Below, in pieces: positions 12,311 through 22,789 of a stretch of DNA of 64,000 bases. The translations under genes and the position numbers were made by a program. Position 1 is the stretch's first letter. Each line of letters starts with the position of its first letter. The notes under the pieces are model-generated. The model did no database searches. It saw only the letters and a list, made by a program, of their open reading frames with translations, and was not told the origin of the DNA. The stretch lies in the NCBI GenBank assembly GCA_011033025.1, contig WFMF01000033.1, forward strand, positions 793,586 through 857,585, given 5' to 3'. Source of the DNA: Beroe forskalii (taxonomy: Eukaryota > Ctenophora > Nuda > Beroida > Beroidae).

Positions 12311-12741
12311 TTAGGTATTGCCATTATAAACGTAATGCTCGGCTCAGCAACAGCACTTCAAAAAGATAATTCTTAATTTAATCATTAAATTGGTAATGAT
12401 CAACTTCTTACTGTTATAGAAATTAAATAAAAATTGCAAATCAAATAATAAATAATAATTTATCAGCTGATATTAAAATAAACTTCATCATCATGCTTCA
12501 AAATATTTAATTTGAAAAATAGCTATGAGTCCTTTTTGGCTCTCCTTTTTTTCAAGCATTCTTTGGTTCATGAACCGGTGCTTTACCTTTTTATAGTCTA
12601 TGTCAAACTCCTTTCCATATTCCTCATTGCGTCAGGAGTTGGCTGTTGAGTTTCTTCGAATACTTCCATCAATCTACAAAACTGTTCATCACTCATGAAA
12701 GACCTGTGTCTTTTCCTTCTGATAGATGGCCCAGATGGACT
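12310..12741 (-). pseudogene. Homeodomain-coding segment, copy 2 (3' part)
   Basis: Closely matches 11290-11700, including flanking non-coding DNA (GGCTCAGCAACAGCACTTC, AACTTCATCATCATGCTT). The minus strand gives PSGPSIRRKRHRSFMSDEQF, then CRLMEVFEET, and after a shift of frame FDIDYKKVKHRFMNQRMLEK. The invariant Trp of helix 3 is Arg here, and a one-base length change lies before helix 3; apart from that base, the spacing from F20 to position 48 is the canonical 28 residues. Its upstream part continues at 13996-14245, separated by the LINE. Damage in this copy together with a shortened loop in the other suggests neither is functional as seen. Confidence 0.6.
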
Positions 12742-13995
12742 AATTCAAATTCAAATTCAAACTGATTTATTCTTTATTTTACAAAAACAAACATGTTCAA
12801 AATACTAGATGTTTATAGCCCCGTTAAGAATAACGTTTTGATATTTTAAAGTTAAAGGGGGTGTTGGGTGTAAATTTGAACAGGTTTTATTTTAAAAATA
12901 GGTGGGACTGAAATAGATTGCACAACAACAAGATTACCCGATGTATCTATAGATGATAAGATTCAGTCAAAGGCTTCAAGCCTTTGCGATCTTCGCTAGC
13001 AAGTTATCTTTCAACCCGCATACTTGGCTAATAAAATTTTTAAGTTTGGATTTAAAAGACGCTTTCCGTACCGACATGCTTTTATATCATTCGGAAGTGA
13101 ATTCCAGAACATGGAGGCTGCAATTGTTGGTTTTCTGTAATTTTTTATATTATTAGGCACATTATATTGTAAATTTCGGCCACAGCTTCTTGTGTTCATA
13201 TATTTCGTATCTGGTAGGAAGCTGGAAAATTTATATTTTAAAGAATCAGGGAAATTTTCATTTGAGAAGTAATCAAATACCAATAATCCTAGATTATCTT
13301 ATATATAAAGTAAAGTCACACGTGAATAATGTTTGTCTGTAATTCCGTATACAATTAAATTTGAGCTTGCCAAGAAGATATCAAGAGAAACGAATGCAAA
13401 AGGGAGAAATGAGGCGCCGTCGCTATGGAAACCAATTTTTGCGCACGTGCAGATTATAATCAGTGCTATGCGAGTGCTTTCTATAACGCTACGACTGTTA
13501 AATGCTGTGCTGTAAGTTTTGAAAATTTGACGTTGTTTTACTTCAAATTCAAGATCTCAAGATAGGTGTAGCAGATACGAGGACGGTACCTGTTCTTATC
13601 TGGATCAATGTGACCGAAACAAAATTGTCCAATGTAAGTATGAGAAATAGTTGTAAGAATTGAAATCATCTTGCAATCAAAACGGATCAAAATTCACATG
13701 GTTTAGCACGACTAAAAGTAACCAACGAAGTTCTATTTTCCAATCTGCTCCTTCATAAAATTTGATATTTGATTTATTTGATTTGAAACCCCCACTGAAG
13801 CAACGGATATTTTGATGCGGTAAAATGAAAAACTATCCAATCAATTGGAATGGAATGTTGGTGTTTAAAATTTGCGAAAGAGGTGCTGCATAGCAGTGTC
13901 GAGTGAGCTGTGTGTCAGCAGGTCCAACGGGCCCGCTAGTAATAATATAAATCTATTACCTTAAGCACTTCTAATTCGGCATATAGTGGATTCAT
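12742..13995 (-). mobile_element. 5'-truncated L2-like LINE inside homeobox copy 2
   Basis: The minus strand codes the carboxyl end of a LINE ORF2. PLYAELEVLKVIDLYY lies at about 13942-13990, and LVFDYFSNENFPDSLKYKF with MFWNSLPNDIKACRYGKRLL at 13030-13285; the latter is the common WN.LP..I ending. The 3' end is a short TTTGAA microsatellite at 12742-12764, as in L2 and CR1 elements. A 643-bp Helitron (13297-13939) splits it, and the LINE text continues in frame on the two sides. Excluding the Helitron, about 610 bp of LINE remain, so it is strongly 5'-truncated. It interrupts the homeobox repeat, which is continuous in copy 1. Confidence 0.85.
13297..13939 (+). mobile_element. Non-autonomous Helitron, 643 bp
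   Basis: Starts TCTTATATATAAAG and ends GGGCCCGCTAG, lying exactly between a host A (13296) and T (13940), the usual Helitron target. A GC hairpin (GGTCC-AAC-GGGCC, 13921-13933) sits just before the CTAG end. There is no terminal inverted repeat and no target duplication. It has no room for a Rep/helicase protein; a short frame at 13333-13515 has no recognisable domain. A diverged relative lies at 3255-3440. Insertion into the LINE is supported because the LINE reading frame resumes precisely at the two borders. Confidence 0.93.
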
Positions 13996-14245
13996 GCTAG
14001 AGTCTGTAATATCTGAGCTGTGACCGATGCCACTTGGTCCAGCTTTTTAATTACAAAAGAACGTATTCTTTCTCTCTCCTGTGGCTGCTGTTCTCGCTTC
14101 TAGGTATGAAAGTCATCCTACAGGCAGCATGTGCTTGCCACATCAGTGTGGGTTCTTACAGTTATTAAGAATCCCTTCTCGGGTGTGACTGTGATACATT
14201 TCACAACACCAAGAGTTGACCTTCAACTCATATCAAACATTTTCT
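13996..14245 (-). pseudogene. Homeodomain segment copy 2, upstream part
   Basis: The minus strand reads REQQPQERERIRSFVIKKL and then DQVASVTAQILQTL, an amphipathic, charged stretch. In copy 1 it lies immediately before the homeodomain; here it is cut off by the LINE. Before it stands ACCTAG, a possible acceptor splice site, and then non-coding DNA shared with 11830-11930 and with 20166-20300. The better frame here than in copy 1 suggests it once was coding sequence joined to the homeodomain. No family is recognised for this part. Confidence 0.5.
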
Positions 14246-14249
14246 GTGA

Positions 14250-16650
14250 TCACAGAAGACTGTGATCACTGAGCTATACTGATCACTGAAGACAGAAATC
14301 ACTTGATAACACACGTTTACTGATCTCTAAATGCAAATAATGAATATCATATAGAAAATATAATATATTATATTATGAACTAGGAAAGACTGTAGCTGAG
14401 TGTAAAACAAGAGAGACATAAATTCCGCCTAAATGAATAAATGAATCTATGAATGTATCAAATGCTATAAGAATACTGAGATTAGTACATGAGTGTACAG
14501 AATATATCCTACCCTATCTACCCGAATATACACTATATACCCCCGGAAAGACTTTTCGACTTTGTTGCAAGCAAGACAGTCGAGTTTCTTGCCTCCATAC
14601 TTCCTAACACTTCCCCTATGATCTCCGGCCAAATTTGAGGTTCCTCCCTCATCTCCTCGTACTCCAAATCTTCATCTCTAAGTTTCCAGCATTCCTCCCT
14701 GGTGTAGAAGTGGGGAGGTGGTGGTGGGGATGGTGACTCTCCTTGAGTCCTGCCCTCCAGCATCTCCTCACTCTCTGCTTCCTCTTCTGTTACACTGGTC
14801 CGAAAGGGCGTGGGTTCGCATCCCACCGAGGCCACCAGATGGTGTAGAACAGCGTTGGTGTACAGCTGCGTGTGCTGAGTGGCTAAGGTAGGGCGTACCG
14901 TGGAGAATGATCACAGAAGACTGCGATCACTGAGCTATACTGAAGACAGCAATCACTTGACAACACACGTATACTGATCTCTAAATGCAAATAATGAATA
15001 TCAAGTAGAAAATATATGTATGAACTAAGAATGTAAAACAAGAGAGACATAACTGACGCCTAAATCAAATGCTATAAGAATACTGAGAAGTGAGATGAGT
15101 GGGCAGATAACTTCAAGAACTCATCCTACCCTATCTACCCGAATATACACAATATACTCTCGGAAAGACTTTTCGATTTTGTTGCAAGCAACAAAGTCGA
15201 CTTTGTTGTCCCAATTCCTCAAACATGTCCCCTATGACCTCCAGCCAAATCTGAGGTTCCTCCCTCATCTCCTCATACTCCAAATCTTCATCTCTAAGTT
15301 TCCAGCATTCCTCCCTGGTGTAGAAGTGGGGAGGTGGTGGTGGGGATGGTGACTCTCCTAATGTCCTCCGGCATCTCATCACTCTCTGCTTCCACAGCTT
15401 CTGTTACACTGGTTCGAAAGGGCGTGGGTTCGCGTCCCACCGAGGCCACCAGATGGTGTAGAACAGCGTTGGTGTACAGCTGTGTGTGCTGTGCGGCTAA
15501 GGTAGGGCGTACCGTGGAGAATGATCACAGAAGACTGCGATCACTGAGCTGTACTGATCACTGAAGACAGCAATCACTTGACAACACACGTATACTGATC
15601 ACAGAGGACTGCAATCACTTGACAACACACGTTTACTGATCTCTAAATGCAAATAATGAATATCTTATAGAAAATATAATATATTATATGAACTAGGAAA
15701 GACTGTAGCTGAGTGTAAAACAAGAGAGACATAACTGCCGCCTTAATGAATAAATGAATCTATGAACTTATGAATAGATGAATGTATCAAATGCTATAAG
15801 AATACTGAGATTAGTACATGAGTGTACAGATATCCTACCCTATCTACCCGAATATACACTATATACCCCCGAAAAAGACTTTTCGACTTTGTTGCAAGCA
15901 ACACAGTCGAGTTTCTTGCCTCCATACTTCCTAACACTTCCCCTATGATCTCCAGCCAAATTTGAGGTTCCTCCCTCATCTCCTCGTACTCCAAATCTTC
16001 ATCTCTAAGTTTCCGGCATTCCTCCCTGGTGTAGAAGTGGGGAGGTGGTGGTGGGGATGGTGACTCTCCTAATGTCCTCCGGCATATCTTCACTTCTTCA
16101 CTCTCTGCTTCCTCTTCTGTTACACTGGTCCGAAAGGCGTGGGTTTGCATCCCACCGAGGCCACCAGATGGTGTAGAACAGCGTTGGTGTACAGCTGAGT
16201 GTGCTGAGTGGCTAAGGTAGGGCGTACCGTGGAGAATGATCACAGAAGACTGCGATCACTGAGCCATACTGATCACTGGAGACAGAAATCACTTGACAAA
16301 ACACGTATACTGATCACTGAAGACAGCAATCACTCAGATATCCTACCCTATCTACCCGAATATACACTATATACCCCCGAAAAAGACTTTTCGACTTTGT
16401 TGCAAGCAACACAGTCGAGTTTCTTGCCTCCATACTTCCTAACACTTCCCCTATGATCTCCAGCCAAATTTGAGGTTCCTCCCTCATCTCCTCGTACTCC
16501 AAATCTTCATCTCTAAGTTTCCGGCATTCCTCCCTGGTGTAGAAGTGGGGAGGTGGTGGTGGGGATGGTGACTCTCCTAATGTCCTCCGGCATATCTTCA
16601 CTTCTTCACTCTCTGCTTCCTCTTCTGTTACACTGGTCCTCCTGAAATGT
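14250..16650 (-). mobile_element. Tandem LTR/leader/gag-like units, Ty3/Gypsy-related fossil array
   Basis: Four head-to-tail units of roughly 0.4-0.8 kb, with further units at 21275-22250, each repeat the same order on the minus strand: a 41-bp minisatellite, a GTACGCCCTACC block, a tRNA-complementary segment, then an acidic, proline-rich protein start. The shared protein text includes GESPSPPPPPHFYTREE and KLRDEDLEYEEMREEPQIW. The proline-rich start followed by an acidic helix, placed after a primer-binding-like site, suits the first part of a Gag. Units differ slightly, so the array grew by repeated duplication. It is broken and lacks pol here; it is read with the Gypsy polymerase remains at 19200-19790, though physical linkage is not proven. 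Confidence 0.55.
14799..14838 (+). repeat. tRNA 3'-half segment ending in CCA (primer-site-like)
   Basis: The + strand has a T-arm (GTGGG-TTCGCAT-CCCAC) preceded by a variable-loop-like GGTCCGAAAGGGC and followed by CGAGGCCACCA, like the 3' half of a Leu/Ser-class tRNA with its CCA tail. Eukaryotic tRNA genes do not encode CCA, so this is a reverse-transcribed or primer-derived copy. Read on the minus strand it starts TGGTGGCC, as a primer-binding site would. Other copies are near 15411-15451, 16126-16163, 21523-21563 and 22128-22169, one per gag-like unit. Confidence 0.65.
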
Positions 16651-17160
16651 CAGGAGCTGAGAGCATAGGCACTCGCTCCCACCCATATCTAAATTCCTAG
16701 AATCCTCCTCCTAAGGTTAACGTCAGACCATCCTATATTTCGCTACTGTAGCGCAAATTCCTCTACCTATTTATGTTTTCCCATGAGCATTCCTTCGGCC
16801 CTAAAACTTGGTCAATCAGAGATAGGCTCGGAGTCTCCAAAAGCCGCATCCAAGCTGCACTGATTCCTTCAAGCACAAGTTTCCGGTTTAACCTGCCAAA
16901 TTCTTTTACAACAATCTGATCAGATCTAAAACAATTAGCCTCATGCCACGTGAGATATGAGCACTGTTACTATATCTACTATCTAGGACCGCGGGGACCC
17001 ATTTTAGTTTTTATTTTATACGTTTTTATCTGCAACTGTCAACAATGATTCTCAAAGTGCTTGAGCTGATTTCCATCCTGTAAGTACTGAGTCTCTCTTT
17101 GTTCAAAACCATTTCATATACGCGGGCAGAGCCCAATTGATTTCCAGTCAATGCAAGGTT
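16650..17160. other. No gene recognised
   Basis: Half a kilobase of mixed composition between the unit array and the inverted gag-like block. No repeat partner inside the window, no domain and no regulatory motif was seen. Confidence 0.5.
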
Positions 17161-19180
17161 CAGATTAGATGTTGGGTCGGAGCAAGCTCCCGGAGCTTGT
17201 AGAACCGGAACTTAAAGAGTTTAAGTTCCCCACACCTACGCTGATACGCAAGGGGGTCGAACCAACCACCACTTGCCCCTAGGTCGAGGTTCCATGTCCG
17301 GAACCTATCGAGGGCATCCAGCATGGGCATGTAGAGGCGGTTTGATGCCTCTCTTAGTTCCGCCCTGACCACGTTTCGCATCCCCTCTTCTACCACGCAT
17401 GCTGTGTAATCACCGATCTTCTGTCGGTGAAAGTTCACGAAAGTCCTCACTCTTTCCGTCAACAGATCAATCTCTCTTCTAGCTTCGAGGTGGTCTCTCG
17501 ACGATCGGACTCGTGCCAGGCACCGGGCACGAGTCCATACAGTCAAAAAGTTTGTCGAGCGCGTTCCGGATTTTCCCTCGTTGATCCCATACTTCTGGGT
17601 ACGAAGAGTAAGAAGTCTGAGTCGTGGTATCAGTGGACACGATGGATGTCTGGCACCCTGCACTCGTCCTGTCACTCGTACTCGTACTTCCGTCAGGCCC
17701 TTCGTCCAGGCGGATCGTCCGGGCGGGCACGTCCCATGTTACTTCGCTGTCCGGGCCGGTCACACGTTCACTGGCACCTCTTGTCACCTCTGCCTGCAGC
17801 CCGTCAGACTCAGAGCGAACCACCTCCTCCCCCACCCCGTCAGGGTGATCGTCGCGAGGGTCTTGTCACCTCTGTCTCGACCCTACGTCAGGGCCCACTA
17901 CGTCGTCCCCCACCCCTTCCGGGTGGTCGTCCCCGTGCTCCTGGTCCACGTCCATGGCCTCTACACCTTCGTCTACATCAGAGTCAGCCTGCGTATCAGC
18001 TGCGCCCCAATCTCCTTCAGCTCTGTTGCTGAAGGTGCGGTGAACTCAGGTCCACCTCCAAGCAATCCTCGTAGTCGGAGTCAGACTCCGAGCTGCTCGT
18101 TGAACTGCCAGAACTGGAACTAGTGGAGCTGCTTCCACTACTTGAACTGGAGATGTCCGACCCCGAAGATAGGGTCTCATCTGCTGCTGGAGTAGGGTAT
18201 GCCGCAGCCGTTCTCCTGGCAACCTTCTTGTTCCCTAGCTTGCATATGAAGGAAACGAGTCTGAAATGTAAGATAGTTAAGGTTACAATCCGATTGCACC
18301 GAATATGAAAAAGATCAAAGCTACCGACTGAGTATTGTAAATTGATTAAGAAAGATCGATCATGTCCGACATGAGATTGACACAAGGGGTAGAATTCTTT
18401 GTGCCTAATGGCCATAAGCTCTGCTTGCCCATGGGGGTGGGTCCGCTGCCGTGCTTCGTCGCAATTAGAGGTGTTTTGACCTAATGTGTCGCCTCCCCCG
18501 GCGGCAGCGACGCCGACTCTTATTCATTCGAAGGAGCTGTTGTAAAGGAGCCCCCCCGGGGGGAAAAATGCCGATGTGACCGGCCCGGACAGCGAAGTAA
18601 CATGGGACGTGCCCGCCCGGACGATCCGCCTGGACGAAGGGCCTGACGGAGGTACGAGTACGAGTGACAGGACGAGTGCAGGGTGCCAGACATCCATCGT
18701 GTCCACTGATACCACGACTCAGACTTCTTACTCTTCGTACCCAGAAGTATGGGATCAACGAGGGGAAATCCGGAGCAGCTCGACAAACTTTTTGACTGTA
18801 TGGACTCGTGCCTGGCACGAGTCCGATCGTCGAACCACCTCGAAGCTAGAAGAGATTGATCTGTTGACGGAAAGAGTGAGGACTTTCGTGAACTTTCACC
18901 GACAGAAGATCGGTGATTACACAGCATGCGTGGTAGAAGAGGGATGCGAAACGTGGTCAGGGGCGGAACTAAGAGAGGCATCAAACCGCCTCTACATGCC
19001 CATGCTGGATGCCCTCGATAGGTTCCGGACATGGAACCTCGACCTAGGGGCGTGGTGGTTGGTTCGACCCCCTTGCGTATCAGCGTAGGTGTGGGGGAAC
19101 TTAAACTCTTTAAGTTCCGGTTCTACAAGCTCCGGGAGCTTGCTCCGACCCAACATCTAATCTGAACCTTGCATTGACTG
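17160..19180. mobile_element. Inverted duplication of a gag-like region, Ty3/Gypsy-related fossil
   Basis: Arms of about 600 bp (17165-17765 and 18575-19175) are near-perfect inverted copies. Both give the same protein-like text on opposite strands: EIDLLTERVRTFVNFHRQKI, GDYTACVVEEG, ASNRLYMPMLDALDRFRTWN and, before it, TSIVSTDTTTQTSYSSYPEV. The spacer (17765-18575) is GC-rich and, on its minus strand, serine-rich. No name could be given to the protein by motif alone; its helical character, its GC content unlike the surroundings and the polymerase just downstream suggest Gag of an LTR retrotransposon. The element is broken and rearranged. Age appears moderate, since the two arms still match closely. 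Confidence 0.5.
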
Positions 19181-19199
19181 GACATTCTTAATGATATGA

Positions 19200-19790
19200 A
19201 CATTTATTTCAATTGATATTTCAATTAATGCATGGGGACTTTCACCAGGCTTTTACCAGTGCACCCTTGCCCCTGAATGTACCAAGTACACAGCGACCTG
19301 TATACCTGGTGTCGCGTTCTTCGAGTACCTTAAGAGCCCTCTAGGTCTAAGCTCATCCCCTGGATTTTTCCAATCCCTAGTTGAGCGGATGATGATGGGC
19401 CTCAAAGGCTCTGTGTGCACCTGCTACCTCGATGACATTCTATCGGGCAGCCCAACCTTTGAGGGCATGCTTAACAACTTGCGTCTTATCTTTGAACGTA
19501 TCTTGGCTAGTAAAATGCTTTTAAGCCCTAAGAAAGTTGAGCTTTTTAAGCGTAGTCTAAAATTCCTAGGTGTTAACATAAGTGAAAAGGGCGTATCGGT
19601 TTGTACGGACAAACTTGACGCAATTCACAAAATGCTACCCCCGAAAAACGCTAAGGGTATCAAGACATTCCTCGGAATGACCGGATTTTTCCGGAAATTC
19701 ATCAAGGACTATGCTAAGATAGCGGCCCCTTTGACCATCTTGTTGAAAAAGGACGCGATTTTTTCGTGGGGTCTAGTGGGGGGAAAGATT
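19200..19790 (+). mobile_element. Ty3/Gypsy LTR retrotransposon fossil, reverse transcriptase part
   Basis: The + strand carries the second half of a Ty3/Gypsy reverse transcriptase: LKSPLGLSSSPGFFQSLVE, the active-site CYLDDIL, FLGVNISEKGVSV, and the thumb/connection text KTFLGMTGFFRKFIKDYAK with APLT. Block order and spacing are those of Gypsy elements. Only this part of pol is recognisable: protease, RNase H in clear form, integrase and a proven pair of LTRs are not seen. The fossil is broken. The neighbouring gag-like block and the LTR-like units on both sides probably belong to the same family. Confidence 0.85.
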
Positions 19791-20165
19791 TTCCCGGGCC
19801 CTTCCTTTTCTTTCCTTTTTAAAAAAGGGAATGGATTCTCCCCTGTAAAACCCAAGTGTGCGGAAAAATTACCCACGAGACTCCAATCAGGGTTTTACGT
19901 AATTTTAAGAAATGGGTTTTGATTTTAAAAAGGTTAATAAATTATACTATCAACTTTTCAAAATATTTAGGTTTTCAAATTGATTGGGGATCCCCCTTCC
20001 TTTGAAATTAGGGCGTGCCCTTTAAAATCGGGGTCACTACGGCTGTAAAAACCATTTTCCCCCTTTAAATGGGTATTTTTCGTCATTATTTTGGGGTCCT
20101 TTTTCAACATAAAAAAAATCGCGTTTATAAAACTCTTGGTTTCCCCCTTGGGCCGCTCCCCTGGA
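19780..20165. other. Stretch with excess homopolymer runs
   Basis: For nearly 400 bp almost every base occurs in runs of two to six (for example GGGGGG, CCCGGGCCC, TTTTTAAAAAA, TCCCCC). This is unlike any neighbouring DNA. Such texture is typical of poor-quality sequence or a mis-called read end. No feature should be trusted here. Confidence 0.5.
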
Positions 20166-20429
20166 GAAAGTCATCCCCAGGCAGCATGTGCGTCCCATCG
20201 GTGTGTTTCACAGTAATTAAGAAACCCTTCTCGGGTGTGACTGTGGTGTACATTTCACAACACCAAGAGTTAACCTTCAACTCATATCAACTTATCAAAC
20301 CTTTTCTGCTAGAATAATAGGGTTAGATAGGGTGAATGAATGTATCAAATGCTATGAGAATATTGAGATGAGTGTACAGATAACTTCAAGAACATATCCA
20401 ACCCTATCTACCCCAATATACACAACATA
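20166..20429. repeat. Partial copy of the homeobox-repeat flank joined to an array unit
   Basis: 20166-20320 matches the flank at 14100-14245 (GGCAGCATGTGCGT, CTTCTCGGGTGTGACTGT, CAACACCAAGAGTTAACC) and 11830-11960 (GCTAGAATAATAGGG). It then runs into AATGTATCAAATGCTAT...CCCTATCTACCC, the start of a gag-like unit. The homeodomain itself is absent, so this copy was cut before it or has lost it. Confidence 0.65.
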
Positions 20430-21274
20430 GGGGAGTGATGGGGCAAATGGGACCCTAAAATTCTAAAGTCCGTAGAGTTTTCGTTTTAGCCGATTTCAAT
20501 AAAATTTTTTGCATAGATACTCGCTATTACATGTAGATTGGTGTACTAACACCAAACTTCACCATTCCCCGCCCATTTTTTGGGTGGGGGCTCATCCCGT
20601 TTGGCCAACCCTCATTTGATTTTCCTGTGAAAGTATGTCAAATGGAACCCACATAAATAGCCCAAATGGCATATCCCATTTGACCAACTTCCAGTATCCC
20701 ATTTAACATCGTGTGTATTTAAAACTAAATTTTTGGATGCCTGGATACAAATGAAATAGGAATAAATTTCTATGGTAAAAATGATAAAGTTCAAACCATG
20801 TCCCAACTAAATAGAAAATTAGAAAAGCATAGTTGGTCAAATGGGATATAGTAAAATGGTCAAATGGGATAATCCCATATTACAAATTCATAGTATCCCA
20901 TTTTACAATCTATATGGCAATTCGATTTATGGCTAATTAACATATTAGACTATCATTTACCAACCAAAAACCCATCAATCACTGGAGAATACATAATGAT
21001 TTAGACCTAATACAATCAAACATAAAGGGAATATTCCAATACAAATCATGTCATGATAGGAGCAAAACAAGCAGCATCGTTACTCATCATCTGGTGTAGA
21101 AGTGCGTGTGTGAAGAAGAGCCTGATTGAATTATCTCAATGACTTCTTGGTTTAATTGAACTATCTCAGTGACCCATTGAGCAGCAATATAAATTTTGAA
21201 TTTAACCCATGTAAATTCCTGAAAATGGCAAAGGTCCCATTTGGCTACTCATCCCCATTTGCCCCCATCCTTCC
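20430..21274. mobile_element. TA-target MITE with AAATGGGA-rich interior, 845 bp
   Basis: The ends GGGGAGTGATGGGGCAAATG and, inverted, GGAAGGATGGGGGCAAATGG lie between TA dinucleotides (20428-20429 and 21275-21276). The parallel array unit at 15141-15165 reads straight through this point, giving an empty site. The interior has no gene but many copies of AAATGGGA or its complement, especially 20630-20900. TA duplication suggests the Tc1/mariner class; the transposase source is unknown. Confidence 0.75.
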
Positions 21275-22250
21275 TACTCTGAAAGACTTTTCGATTTTGT
21301 TGCAAGCAACAAAGTCGACTTTGTTGTCCCAATTCCTCCAAACATGTCCTCCATAATCTCCGGCCAAATCTGAGGTTCCTCCCTCATCTCCTCCTATTCC
21401 AGATCTTCATCCTTGAGTTTCCAGCATTCCTCCCTGGTGTAGAAGTGGGGAGGTGGTGGGGATGGTGACTCTCCTCATGTCCTCCGACATCTCATCACTC
21501 TCTGCTTCCACTTCTGTTACTCTGGTCCGAAAGGGCGTTGTTTCGCATCCCACCGAGGCCACCAGATGGTGTAAAACAGCGTTGGTGTACAGCTGCGTGT
21601 ACTGAGCGGCTAAGGTAGGGCGTACCGTGGAGAATGATCATAGAAGACTGCGATCACTGAGCTATACTGACAACATATGTATACTGATCTCTAAATGCAA
21701 ATAATGAATATCATAGAAAATATATTTATGAACTAAGAAAGAATGTAGCTGAGTGTAAACCAAGAGAGACATAACTGCCTCCTAAATGAATGTATCAAAT
21801 GCTATAAGAATACTGAGATGAGTGGGCAGATAACTTCAAAAACTCATCCTACCCTATCTACCCGAATATAATACACTATATACTCCCGAAAAGACTTTTC
21901 GACTTTATTGCAAGCAACAAAGTAGACTTTGTTGCCTCCATTCTTCCATACACGTCTCCTATGATCTCCGGCCAAATCTGAGGTTCCTCCCTCATCTCAT
22001 CGTATTCCAGATCTTCATCCCTGAGTTTCCGGCATTCCTCCCTGGTGTAGAAGTGGGGAGGTGGTGGTAGGGACAGACTCCCTCATGTCCTCAATCTCAC
22101 TACTCTCTGCTTCCACTTCTGTTACACTGGTCCGAAAGGGCGTGGGTTCGCATCCCACCGAGGCCACCAGATGGTGTAAAACAGCGTTGGTGTACAGCTG
22201 CGTGTGCTGAGCGGCTAAAGTAGGCCGTACCGTGGAGAATGATCACAGAA
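21275..22250 (-). mobile_element. Further LTR/gag-like array units, Gypsy-related fossil
   Basis: Two more units of the kind seen at 14250-16650, with the same tRNA-like segment, the same proline-rich/acidic protein start and the GTACGCCCTACC or GCCGTACC block. The first is interrupted at its left end by the MITE at 20430. These copies differ more from each other than those at 15-16 kb do. Broken, no pol. Confidence 0.55.
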
Positions 22251-22600
22251 GACTGCGATCAATGAGCTATACTGATCACTGAAGACAGCAATCACTTGAT
22301 AACACACGTATACTGATCACTGAAGACAGCAATCACTCAGCAATGGCAACCGAGACCGCCTCGAGTTGTCCCTGCTGTAATCTGGCCTGCTTGACAACAC
22401 ACGTATCAAGACAGCAATCACTTGATAACACACGTTTACTGATCACTGAAGACAGCAATCACTTGATAACACACGTTTACTGATTACTGAAGACAGCAAT
22501 CACTTGACAACACACGTATACTGATCACTGAAGACAGCAATCACTCAGCAATGGCAACTGAGGCCGCCTCGAGTTGTCCCTGCTGTAATCTGGTCTGTCA
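22250..22600. repeat. 41-bp minisatellite
   Basis: A unit built from ACTGATCACTGAAGACAGC, then AATCACTTGA and (C/T)AACACACGTATA, is repeated about six times with internal losses. Two units are followed by AGCAATGGCAAC..GAG..CGCCTCGAGTTG. Single or double units also occur at 14270-14330, 15540-15640 and 16250-16340, so it is part of the array unit and expanded here. Confidence 0.75.
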
Positions 22601-22609
22601 TTTTGCAGT

Positions 22610-22700
22610 AACTGGTACTTTACGTTTGCAGGGTATCACTACCCCCTTCCCAACGTTTTACAAGGTTTTTCTGTGCTTCTGAACCCCCAGAAGGTGATTA
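22610..22700. repeat. Short piece of the 30-kb repeat module
   Basis: Contains GGTACTTTACGTTTGCAGGG then TATCACTACCCCC and, after a gap, AAGGTTTTTCTGTGCTTCTG, matching 8817-8910 and 30478-30560. Confidence 0.55.
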
Positions 22701-22789
22701 GTTATGTTGGTGTGAATTCATTTTTTCTTTCAATTTACTTTTTGAAACCCCTTTTCCACTAGTACTTGGCTGTTCTTTAGGATAGTTCT

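Noticed and set aside
12953-13156. Short + strand frame near 13 kb
   Set aside because: It is antisense to the conserved carboxyl end of the L2-like LINE.
15095-15564. + strand frames across the gag-like units
   Set aside because: They are shadows of the minus-strand repeat and change between units.
17427-18123. GC-rich + strand frames of 180-201 codons
   Set aside because: They overlap each other in different frames and run antisense to the gag-like text; composition explains them.
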